Assembly (NCBI RefSeq): GCF_040958095.1
Contig: NC_091227.1
Span: 20,786,658-20,850,657 of the forward strand
Reading direction: 5' to 3'
DNA from: Procambarus clarkii
Lineage: Eukaryota > Arthropoda > Malacostraca > Decapoda > Cambaridae
Length of the DNA: 64,000 bases
The translations under genes were made by a program, and so were the position numbers. Within the stretch, counting starts at the first letter, position 1; every line of letters begins with the position of its first letter. Of the stretch, positions 1-12,000 are shown one piece after another. The notes beneath the pieces were generated by a model, which did no database searches, was not told the DNA's origin, and saw only the letters and a program-made list of their open reading frames with translations.

Positions 1-379
1 TAATGTGTGCATCAAAATATTTTATTTACCGTTTCCAGTAGATGGAATATATTTTATTTTGTGCAGCAGGAACCTTCTTAGAAAGCCAGTCTCTCTGGAG
101 TACCATGAGGCAATGTTGGGTCCTGAATGCCTCTGTTCGACAGAAATGTCTTTACTAAACTTTGTTAGTAATAGGGGTCAGAATGGCAAGTCTGAACACA
201 CAGTTGGTTTACAGCCTGATTTCACCATTTACATATAACTGTTCACCATGGTTACATCAACAAGGTTGAAAAACATCATCTTGGTCCACTTGACAGTTGA
301 ATGTACACACTTAACAGCACTAACCATCATGCCGCATTTATCAACCAAGCACATGTATAATTATTTATTTGTTTATTTA

Positions 380-626
380 TATATATACAAGAGTTCTTAC
401 ATTCTTGTACGGCCACTAGCATGCATAGCATTTCGGCATGTCCTTAATCCTAATTTTCACACACACACACATTCCCGAGAAGCAGCCCATAGCAGCTGTC
501 TAACTCCCAGGTACCTATTTACTGCTAGGTGAACAGGTGCATCAGGGTGAAAGAAAAACTGACCATTTGTTTATGCCTCCACTGGGGATCGAACCCTGAG
601 TGCTGTCCACTCGGCCATCAGGTCCC
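380..626 (-). repeat. tRNA-derived SINE, antisense
   Basis: On the - strand this begins with an A-box-like stretch (gatggccgagtgga) and a B box (gggttcgatcc). It continues with the body shared by the other SINEs here (cacctagcagtaaataggt). After a short GT run it ends in a tail reading attaaggacatgccgaaatg, then agtggccgtacaagaatgta. The same tail occurs at 2846-2900, 3140-3200 and 34650-34720. It lies upstream of the first sorting-nexin exon in view, presumably in an intron. Confidence 0.7.
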
Positions 627-1165
627 TATATGTTATGGTCCATGGCACAATCTGGTTTATATACTGATTCTTATATACTGTTTTGTTGACCTTGCCACTG
701 TTTACCATCTTGCCAGCTTGAATGGATGTCACTAAATTCACTTCGTGTCTCTCTTTCCAATGCACTGCAAGAATTTTGTTGCTTTTTCCTAGCTGGTATT
801 CGCCTACTGAAATATTTTTGTCGAACACCAGCATTTCTCTCCTTTGTGACACTATTGTGCACATTCTCTAATATTATGTTCAAGCAGGAACCTAGTTAAC
901 AAGGGACATGCATAATAGTTTAAACAAAAAATGTGGCCCTTGTTCAGCAGTGGAGGAGCCATCAACGTCTACTACACTGCCTAGAAAACCATGTTGATCA
1001 TTACTGGGAAAGTTTATCCTACAGCTGCCTTGTTTAATCTTAATGTGTTTCATAATTATTTCTACTAGTTACTATACCCTCTAAGCTCAAAATGTTTTAG
1101 ATAGAGATTTTGGTTTTCTTTTACACCACCTATATGCATTTTTTCTTTTTCTTTTTTTTTTTTAG

Positions 1166-1342
1166 AGTGAAACAGATGATAAGGCAAGCAAGGAAGATAT
1201 CATGCTAGGCACAGTGCAAACTTTATGGCACCGCTACATCCAAGCAGAAAGTGCCATGCTGCTCGATCGTACGTGTTTGATGGTTGACTACCAGTCATCA
1301 AATCGTGCGCTTGATAAGGCTAAACCTAACAGAAAGGAATTG
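1166..1342 (+). CDS. Sorting nexin exon A (BAR-domain helix)
   Basis: The exon follows a long pyrimidine tract ending tttag. It reads SETDDKASKEDIMLGTVQ onward and contains the signature DYQSSNRALDKAK, then stops at the strong donor gtgagt. Starting at 1166 gives phase 0; a start at 1168 is also possible because the acceptor reads tagag. The helix is rich in Asp, Lys and Ala, as expected for BAR helix 2/3. Confidence 0.75.
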
Positions 1343-2216
1343 GTGAGTACCCAGTAGGGAAAACAAATATTTTAATTGTTCATGGATAAATGTGTGTGTG
1401 TTTGGGATATTCATGTGTTTTTGATTTTCCCTTTAACCCTTTTTGTGGGACAACAAAGCTGGTACAGAATAGTCTTGTCTGTACGGCCTAGAATTTACAG
1501 AAATTTGTAAATGTCATAAAATTGTAGAGAATAATTGCATACATTGTCATTACCTCTTTTCTCAAGTTTTGCAAGTGTGGGAGGCATTGCCTCAGAGGAA
1601 AGAAATGTGAATAATATAATGAAAAGGTTTTGAAATTTTAAAGAAAATACGGTACCACTCGTTTGTTCATTATACAATGCGCGTGTGTGTGTGTGTGTAT
1701 ATATGTATGTATATATCTCTCATGGCTAAACACGTACCACCACACTTGACAATTTCATAAGATCAGGTATTCAGTACAGTACTGTATCTCTCGCGAAGCA
1801 TCATACTCGGTACTAACAAATCCATTTGCTACCGCCTTACAAACCACCTCCACCCAGCATTGGCCTCTACCATGTCGTTTACATCATTCATCCCCACCTC
1901 CCACTTCCCCACATACTGTCCACTCACCTTTCAGGCCTTCCCCTCCTATTTTAAAAAGTTGATGTATAGAAGAATCACTATATTATTATTCTTATATACT
2001 GTATTTATATTCGACTAAAATGGGTTAACCATGGGACCAAATAATTTTGTTTTGTTTTTAAAGAAGCCATATACAGTATGAACAAATAAAGAATGGGAAA
2101 GTTTATCTTAAATGCCTGTTTATCAAGCTAGCAAGACTTGTTAAACAAAAAAGGAAAGCATAAAGAAATATTGTAGTGTAGGTGTCTGGGGAGGTAACAG
2201 CAAATCTTAAGGGGCT

Positions 2217-2247
<31 letters not shown>

Positions 2248-3700
2248 CAAAGATTAGGGAGAAACCTGGATAAAATGAAATAGTTCAAGTAATTGAAAAT
2301 GTCAATGAAATGGATTATATTCTAAACAAAAACTTTGCCCCTGTATTTCATAGAATATTTTACATGCAGTACAACCATGGATACAACCTCGGAAACACAG
2401 CGCATAGGGGAATATCATTAGTTGGATTAGGGCATGGTTATTTCAAAGGAAACGAGGATTGGCCTAAATCGAGTGAGGAACTGTTGCTTGTAAAGGGCTT
2501 TGTCACAGGACTTTTTTTTTTTTTTTTTTTATATATAAATAACTTTATCAGGATTGAAGAACATTCGACCTGCTGGTCCTCGACCAGCAGCTAGGAGGCC
2601 TGGTTAAGGACCGGGCCGTGGGGGACGTTGAGCCCCGAAATCATCGCAAGGTAACATTAGTAAATTTGCTGATAATTCAAAAACAGGGATGGAAATGGAT
2701 ACAGAAGATTGAAAATCGTTACGAGATCACTTAGGCTTTTAAAACAAACAAAAATCTGCCAGATGCAATTTAATGCTGACAAATGCAGGTTTCTCAGTCT
2801 GGGTTATGATAATGGTTACCAGATATTTTGGTAACCATTCTTCTGCTTGAAATGCTATGCGTGTTAGTGGCTTTGTGAGAATGTAAAAATGCAAATATTA
2901 TGTAATCTCACAAACTCATTGTACCTGGTAAATAAATTAAGTCCCCGTGGCGTAGTGGCAAGACGCTTGCCTGGCGTTTTGTGAGCGCTTTGTCCTGGGT
3001 TTGTATCCTGGCCGGGGAGGATTTCCTGGGCGCAAATCCTTAACTGTAGCCTCTGTTTACCCCAAAAATAAAATGTGTACCTGATTGTTAAACGATTTGA
3101 CGATGTCGTAATCTGGGAAACATAGGATTAAGGACTTGCCCAAAATGCTATGTGTGCTAGTGGCTGTACAAGAATGTAAGAATTCTTACATTCAAATAAA
3201 ATAAAAATAAAAATAATAATAATTATTATTATAATAATAATAATAATAATAATAATATCAGCTGGACAATGTGGAAATTGTCAAATATAGGATCAAAGCA
3301 AGAATGTTAATAAAACATCTAATATTCAGCTCTATCTTGCCCTTGTAGATTATGTACCATTTAGATTGAAGTTCAGTTTTGGTCACCATACTACAGATAC
3401 TGTACAGTATATTCTTTAGAAAATGTACAACTAATAACAAACCTAATTCCTGGAATTAGAAACCAAACTTATGAAGAGAGGAAGGGGGGGGGGGCACATG
3501 ATCGAAGAACAGATGACCCCTTATTTTGCAATGCAGCTGTTATGTTCCTGGAAGATGGTGGGCTATCTGCAAGCATGTTGTATAAACTAAATAATGCATG
3601 GGGGGGGATACTTGTGTTTAGTTGTAGCAGAGTTGTACGTGTATGCACTTTACAAGAATTAATATTGGTTCGTGTGTGTGTGTCTGTGTACTCACCTATT

Positions 3701-3789
<89 letters not shown>

Positions 3790-6700
3790 TGTGAGTGAGG
3801 CGCACGCCAGGGGTGAAATAGGTGCAGCAGGGTGTGTGCGTGAGGGGCTCTGTAGAGCCGTGGGAGAGGCACGGCAGTGGGGGTGTGAGAGGGGGGGGGA
3901 ATGATTAGGGTGTGGAGTGCGTGCATGAGAGTTGATACAATTTCTTGACCGGAAGTGTGGACGGGTAATTAAGGGCGTAATTGATCGTTTACCGTGCGGT
4001 TTAATGCCTCTACTCATGGTCAAGGATGACTTCCTACTGACAACACCACCCTCCCCCGCTCAAACCCCCAAGACCGCCCTCACACGCCCATTAACACAGC
4101 AGCATATGGCATACTAAGGTGGAGTATCAGCAAGTGGGTGGAGTGTGAACGAGTGGGTGGTATATGAACATGATGGTGGAAGTTTTAATCTAGACAGAAC
4201 TCTAGACGTTTAGACGTGCTGTTGATATAAACCATTTGCTGCTACGTCTATTACAGCTGCTGGAACGACATCTGTTATTATTATTTCTGCTTTTCTGTTA
4301 TTGCTGTTGCTTCTACCTGCAGCTGCCGATTATGCTTCCTTAGCTGCTACGAAGAGGAAGATAGCTAATATGAGCTAATAGGAAGAGAACCCGCTGGGTT
4401 GATCATCCTGTCACTTGTACCCAGACACAGCTGGGACCTGGTACTTCTACAGTTATGGCGGTGCAGTTATATCTGCTGGTGTAATTATTGTGGTAGTGAC
4501 GACGATGGTGTGTGATGTGGTTAATCATGTTAGCACCTTGGATGGTGTGGTGTGTTCACCAAACACTACTACTACTCTCTTGACGTGTGACGCCACCGTG
4601 CTCTGCTCTTCGTCTGTGTTCACACACGCCTTCGTGTGTGAACTGGCCAGCCTTTGTGTACGTTACTGCACGCATGCCCCCGACTCCCTCCAGCAGCTGC
4701 TGCTGCTGACTGGTGCAGCAGCTACAACAGCAGCAGCTGGTGCTGACTGGTGCAGCAGCTGCTTGTTCTTGTAGCTGCTGATTCTGATAATATCGCAGCA
4801 TAGCTGTTAATACTTGCTGGTGCTGTAACTGCTGCTATTAATGCGTGTTCATTGTGGCGCAATCGCCGCTGCTGCTGTTCAAAATGTTCTCAAGCAAGTC
4901 CGTCGGATTTCCACTCTGGCAAACATCTAACTGCTTGCTTCATATATTTATAACTGTTCCCCCTCGTGGTTAAGTGTGTGGCCGAGTGAGTGCAACGTCA
5001 GCCAGGAGCAATCCCAGTAATGAAAATGCAGCTGGAATTCTTGGTTTGAGGAGGAGGAGGAGAGGAGGCGGATTAAGCTTGGAGGGGGTGGATCACGAGG
5101 ACATGGGGGAGGGGGTAGATCACGAGGACATGGGGGGGGTGGATCACGAGGACATGGGGGAGGGGGTGGATCATCAGGACATGGGGGAGGGGGTGGATCA
5201 TCAGGACATGGGGGAGGGGGTGGATTATTAGGACATGGGGTGGAAAAATAGTTAATTTTTTACCGTATAAAGAGACTATAATAAGAGGACATGGATGGTG
5301 GATAGACGCGAGGTGAGATGCAGGAATGAGGAAATGGCTTCAGTATAAGCCTAACAATAAATAATAGTTGTAAGTCAGTATTGTTGGTTATGGGGTGATG
5401 CAGTAGCTGGTATTGTTGATTATGGGGAGAGGCAGGAGCTGGTATCGTTGGGTTATGGGGTGGGGCAGGAGCTGGTATCGTTGGGTTATGGGGTGGGGCA
5501 GGAGCTGGTATCGTTGGGTTATGGGGTGGGGCAGGAGCTGGTATCGTTGGGTTATGGGGTGGGGCAGGAGCTGGTATCGATAGGGAAGGGATGAGGTTAG
5601 CGAGAGGGAGAAGAGTGGGAGTGTGTGTTGACAGAGGTGAGGTAACGAGAATGGTCGGCCTAACTGTACCTGGTCCAATTGTTGGAGCCAGATGGTCGCA
5701 ACAAGAAGGCTGGAGCGAGGGCTGTGGTAGCTTTTGTAGTGGTGGCGGCATTTGTTGCTAGTACCTCTCTTGTTTTCTTTTGTAGTTGTGGTAGTTGAAG
5801 TGGTGGTTGTGGGAATTAGGGCAGTGACACTTGCTGTACTGTTAAGTTTTCGTTGTATCGTATTTATATATTTGTTGTTGTTACGTCAGATGTAGTTGTT
5901 AGTGGCTATTGTAGGTTTTAGCTTGTATTGTAGTTGTAATGCTGTGAGCGGGAGGTCGTTAGCTTTTGTAGTAATGGTTAATGTAGTCAGTTGGGGTTGT
6001 GGCTTTCATCAACGGCCATCATCTATAACGCTCATCGTTGTAGCTCTGTCAGTGATAAAAAAAAATTAAATTTTGCTCCGAGGGGCGAGTTTATTGAGCA
6101 GCGTCATTCATCCTGTGAGTGGTCATACTGCCATAGCAGCATGTACAACACTCCCCGATAGGAAGAAAACCCTCTGGGTTGTTCATCCTGTCACTTGTAC
6201 CCAGACACAGCTGGGACTTGCTTAACTGTCTCAAGTGAACAGCTCCTCCGACTAGAAGATTAACATCTGTCAACTCTTAAAATCGTACGTTATCTTGCGG
6301 GGTGCAAAATGGGGGAATCTCTTAAGATTCATAATTACTGTCATAATTATATTCTGGCACAAGTACTGGAGCTTAGTGATTGATGCTGCATTAGGGGGGG
6401 AGGTGGTTTCAGCTGTCCTGTTGAAGATATTGAGTGCCCGTTGGCTACTTGGGGTGGGGGGGGGGGAGTACTCACCTAAGTTGTACTCGCCTAGTTGTGC
6501 TTGCGGGGGTTGAGCTTTGGCTCTTTGGTCCCGCCTCTCAACTGGTGTACAGATTCATGAGCTTACTGGGCTCTATCATATCTACACTTGAAACTGTGTA
6601 TGGAGTCAGCCTCCACCATATCACTGCCTAATCTATTTCACCCGTTAACTATTCTGACACTGAAAAAGTTCTTTCTAACGTCTCTTTGGCTCATTTGGGT

Positions 6701-8992
6701 ACTCAGTTTCCACCTGTGTCCCCTTGTTCGCGTACCACCAGTGTTAAACAGTTTATCCTTATCTACCCTGTGTAAGTGTGTGTATTAATATTGGTGAGGC
6801 ACCCAATGGAAACCCAGTACTGCATAACTAGATCATGAGTGGTTGTATCTAAAGCTGCCTCTACACTACTGCCTCTACACTACTGCCTCTAACCTTACGT
6901 CGTGCAAGCAAGTAAACATGGACGACCAATTGTGTCTGGGCGCGGGCGGTGGAACGCCAACAAGGACTTTACAGAACAATGAACAAATCCACAAGGGCCG
7001 TGTCGAGGGTTCGAACCTACATCCTAGAGGATTACGCCAAAACTTGTTTACGGAACAAGTTTGCCGTGGGATGAGAGCGTACTGACATGGCGCGTCATGT
7101 TCACACCCAGCAGTAATTAGTACATAATCCCATGTACTGCTGCTGGCAAAGCTTGAGAAAACGTTCCATTCACCTGGCCTCTAGGAGACTCGAACCCTGG
7201 ACCCCACGCTTGTGAGGACGATGCTCTTACCGACCGAGCTATTGAGAAGACGCCTTCACATCCAGCAAACATTACTACAGTATTAACAACCAGAATATAA
7301 TTATATCTCTGAATGTCGCACATTAAATTATGTTCTTACACAAACCTGTACAATATATATACGTGTCAGGTTATAATTATTTGGTATTTGCTGACATTTG
7401 ACGCTGATAATAACCATGTCAGTTGAAATTGAAATAAGTTTATTGAGGTAAAATACACACAAAGGGATGAGGTAGCTCAAGCTATTCTCACCCCGTTCAG
7501 TACATCGTGTTAATACATACATAGACACACAATGTCAGTTGAAGTGCCTATAAAGCACAAAAAGATTAGTGATCGTAAAACACTAAAAAATGAGAGAGAT
7601 CGTAGAATGATAACCTTTTCGATCACGAAAAAGATCGTAGAATGATAACCTTCAAATATCCTGGTGAATAACGTCCCCCTCGCCCTGTCTGGGAAGACGG
7701 AGCCGAGGTGGGAAATGTGTAACATTGGTACAGTAACGGTAGACTTGTGGACCAGCAGACGGTAGACGGGGGACCCTCCAGCCCTGTCTTTAGTGTTCCT
7801 TAACACCACCTGCTTGGCCCCCCTTCTTCCCCCTCTTGTTCCTACTGCATGCTGCTCTCCCTCCTCTGTGGTGCTTGCTGCTGCCGCTACTGGATCAGCT
7901 GTTGTTGCTGCTGCTACTGGGTCAGCTGTTGCTACTGCTGGGTCAGTTGTTGTTGCTGCTGCTACTGGGTCAGCTGTTGCTACTGCTGGGTCAGTTGTTG
8001 TTGCTGCTGCTACTGGGTCAGCTGTTGCTACTGCTGGGTCAGTTGTTGTTGCTGCTGCTACTGGGTCAGCTGTTGCTACTGCTGGGTCAGTTGTTGTTGC
8101 TGCTGCTACTGGGTCAGCTGTTGCTACTGCTGGGTCAGTTGTTGTTGCTGCTGCTACTGGGTCAGCTGTTGCTACTGCTGGGTCAGTTGTTGTTGCTGCT
8201 GCTACTGGGTCAACTTTATTAACCGGTTGATTATTCGATTTGAGTCCTCTGCGATTCCTGTGTCCGCTGATTGTTGGTTTTCCTGTTGGGACATCCCGGC
8301 CTCCTAAGATTTCCCAACGTCAAGCAAGCGGTCAGTTTAAAGTGTCCTCTCCTAACCTACCAGAGGACCCAAAACAGACAACGGGACAGTACGTCACTTT
8401 CGCCAGCCGCTTCCATGTTCTAGACGACCATTTTTGGCCTTATGTAACGCACACGAGCGAAAAGCGACGTTCTTTGTGCGAGGACAGATTGCGTGGTGAC
8501 GAAGGCGTAAGAGGTAGGTGACGCTGCATTCATTTTTGGCGCCATTACTAATTTTTGGCGCCATTACTGCAGACGAATCATAGACCCAGTATAGACGGTG
8601 TGTTTGTTATTGGTTACGTCACCGTTAGTGGCCGTATATGGGGGGCACCTGCAAATTAACAACGAAGAATATTAGAGAGAAAACAAATTAAAACTTTTAA
8701 GTATTTTGGATATTGTGTTAAATTAGGCTTGTAATGAAGACATTGGCGGGAGTCGTGTCGTTCTCGGGTGATGTAACAACTCTGGGTTTGATGGCCGTCT
8801 TCTACACTAGTTCGTTAACTCGTGGGGCGGGAAGCGTGCCAGTTAACTGTACGTTAATAGCTGTGGGGGGGGGGGCAAGTTCACACCCCAGCACTTACAT
8901 GTGTACGTATATGTATACAGATACACGAGTGTTGCAGAGTGATTTGTAGATATACTCAGGAGGCTGTGTACACTGGCCGCGACCTTAGCCAG

Positions 8993-9043
<51 letters not shown>

Positions 9044-12000
9044 TGTGTGTGTGTGTGTGTGTACGTACTCACCTAGTTGTGCTTGCGGGGGTTGAGCTCT
9101 GGCTCTTTGGTCCCGCCTCTCAACTCACTCAACTAATGTACATGTTCCTGAGCCTATTGGGCTCTATCATATCTACACTTGAAACTGTGTATGGAGTCAG
9201 CCTCCACCACATCACTGCCTAATGCATTCCATTTGTCAACTACTAACACTAAACAAAATATTCTCTGTCTATGGCTCATTTGGGCACTTAATTTCCACCT
9301 GTGTCCCGTAGTGCTTGTGTGAGAGACAGACTCGAGCGTGTGGGTGAACAGTGTTGCAGGGTGTTGACAGTCGACGGTGACTGACCTCACAATAGAGGCC
9401 TTGTCTGGAGAATGCTGACCTCTTGGGTTGTGTGGATTGGCTGGCTGGCTGGCGGAGGTCTTTGTGGGATTTGCATGGGTTCCAATGGCCTTAATATGCT
9501 TGCACATGTACATGCCTGCATTAACATGTACATTATGCATGCGCACACAGTACACACACATGCAAATGCATATACACTATATATGTACGCTCTTACATAT
9601 GCACGTACACACAGAGGGAGTATCCACACTCATATGCAAGCGACCTTGTTATACCCCGGTTGTTTATAGAACTTGTTCAGTAGTGTCTTGTAGACTTGTA
9701 AGCCTAAGGCTTTAATGACACTACACAAATGTTACTATCTATACTCGGTGTTCTGTGTCTTGGGCGCGTGATTGAATTTTAAATTTTAAAATTTTGCCCC
9801 GAGGGGCGAGTTTATTGAGCAGCGCCACTCATCTTGTGAGTGGACACCGCCATAGCAGCATGTACAACACTCCCCAATAGGAAGAAAACCCGCTGGGTTG
9901 TTCATCCTGTCATGTCGTCCGGTCTTGTCACTGGAGGAGTGACCCTGCTGGAGCCCTCCTTGCTGTTGCTGTGCTGGCGAGGCTCTCCACGTGTTCTTCA
10001 GGGTGTTGCGGGGATGTCGAGAGAGAGAGAGAGAAGATTAAGCCACCCAAAAGGTGGCTTGGGCATGAATAGCCCATAAGTGGTGGCCCTTTTGAGCCAT
10101 TACCAGTATTAATAGATGATACTGGAGATCTGTGGAGGTGCGACTGCACCCTGCGTGACGGAAGATGTCTCCCGTGGGGGATGTCATCACTTAGCATGAT
10201 TTATATCCTGTTAGGGACGCTGGTCAGTATAGTTGCTCAGGTGCACATGTTTATGTACGCGTGTGCGCGGGTTATCTGTGTGTGCCCTCTAGTGGTGCCA
10301 GCCAACGAAGTAGGGAACAGCGCGGCGGCTTGCATTTAGTCTGTTTAGTGGGATGATTAATGGAATTTCTTAAGAGCGGTGACCGTGAAGAGGTAACGGG
10401 AGAATAACAATGGGATGACAACTGGGCAGGGAAGGTGAACTGGTGGTAGAGGCCAGATAGTCACCAGCCTTATGGGGAGCCTAGTCCTTCTACACCAACG
10501 CTAATTACTCACTACCATCTCTTGATTTATCGCATTACTCAAAAGCCACGAACAGGAATCTGAATGTGTCTTGTCTGGTCATATGAGGTAGTAGCCGTGT
10601 AGATCTAGCCACTCCCGCCGTGTACTGTCGTGTACTATCATGTACTGTCGTGTACTACCCAACCCATGCTTGACGTTGCCGGGGTGTTGGCTCCTTGTGT
10701 GCCAACCGGTGAGCCGGTGGCTGAGCGGACAGAACACTGGACGCGTGATCCTGTGGTCCCGGGATCGATCCCGGACGCCGGCGAGAAACAATGGGCATAG
10801 TTTCTTTCACCGCGATACCCCTGTTACCTAGCAGTAAATAGGTACCTGGGTGTTCGTCAGCTGTCACGGGCTGCTTCCTGGGGGTCGAGGACCGGGCCGC
10901 AGGGACACTAAGCCCCGAAATCATCTCAAGATAACCTCAAGATTGTGGCCCCCCCCCCCCAGTGGGGTACTTGTCCCACTGATCACTCTGGCGCGGCAGT
11001 GTACACAATGTGTACTGTTGCATAGAAGGTTCACGTTGTTCTGTTCACCTGGAGGCGAATGCCAGAAAGTGACGAGTAAATGTTAACTTCTTAGACCTGG
11101 TATAGTACATATATGTTCTAAATTAGGCCTTGGATTTCTTATTTAGATCCAGGATATGTTCGGTTCAAATTCTTTAGGATTCAAATAAAAGTTGTATACC
11201 CACCCAAGGCAAAAACATTTCGTTCACATTTTGTACATTTCATCCGTGGTAGTTGTGGATACTATAGTCTTTGGTGGACTCGCATGTGTATCGCCTTCGG
11301 GCCTCCACCTGCCTCTACCAGCCCACCTGACAAAGGGCTCAAGTCGTGCATACGTTTGACAACTTATTTGACTGTTCAATAGTGCTAAATAACAACGGGT
11401 CTCCTGTGTGGTAACCCACTGCAATATACTGAAGGGCCCGCTGCTCAGGTGTTAACTGGTAGATGGACAGCGGGTAATTGAGCTCTGGTCTACTGCTCCG
11501 GGCTTGTGCTCACCTAGTTGCGCTTGCGGGGGTTGAGCTCTGGCTCTTTGGTCGTCTGTGTGTGACGGGGGTGAGGGGGAGCGTGTCGAAGTGGTTGTGT
11601 GAGTGTGTGTGAGGGAGATTGTTTTGACTCGTACCGACTTGTTCGCTCATTCTCTCATCGACTCGCTCAAAGGCGGTTCACATCCGTCTGGGGTTTAAGG
11701 GTAAGTTCCGTGGTGTGGTGCAGGATGGCTCTGAGCAGCTTCCTTGCTCCTGCGTGTCGTGGTCTCCTCTCTCTCTCTCACACTCTTGCTACACTTGTGT
11801 TGTAGTAAGGTTGTTGTTATAGATTCAGCTACTCGGAACAAGTTCCAAGCAGCACGGGCTATGGCGAGCCCGTAACTTACCTGACACAGGAGCGGGGCAA
11901 GTAGCACGGGCTATGGTGAGCCCGTAACTTAGTAGTAAGGTCCCATCCCGTATCCACGCAGTGTGGCACCCTGCTTGTGTCAGTGTGACACCGAAGGCAA

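Noticed and set aside
5..735. Short frames at the left edge (77, 94 and 68 codons)
   Set aside because: No family motif, poor codon pattern, and overlap with an antisense SINE.
3469..4023. 184-codon - strand frame with a long Thr-His run
   Set aside because: Driven by the (GT)n microsatellite.
7793..8307. Three overlapping frames of 128-152 codons with Leu, Cys or Ala/Val repeats
   Set aside because: Product of the 48-bp minisatellite; open in every + frame.
10720..10790. tRNA gene
   Set aside because: A and B boxes are present but the acceptor stem does not pair and the element continues into a SINE body; the same applies at 7116, 30383, 33118 and 46668.
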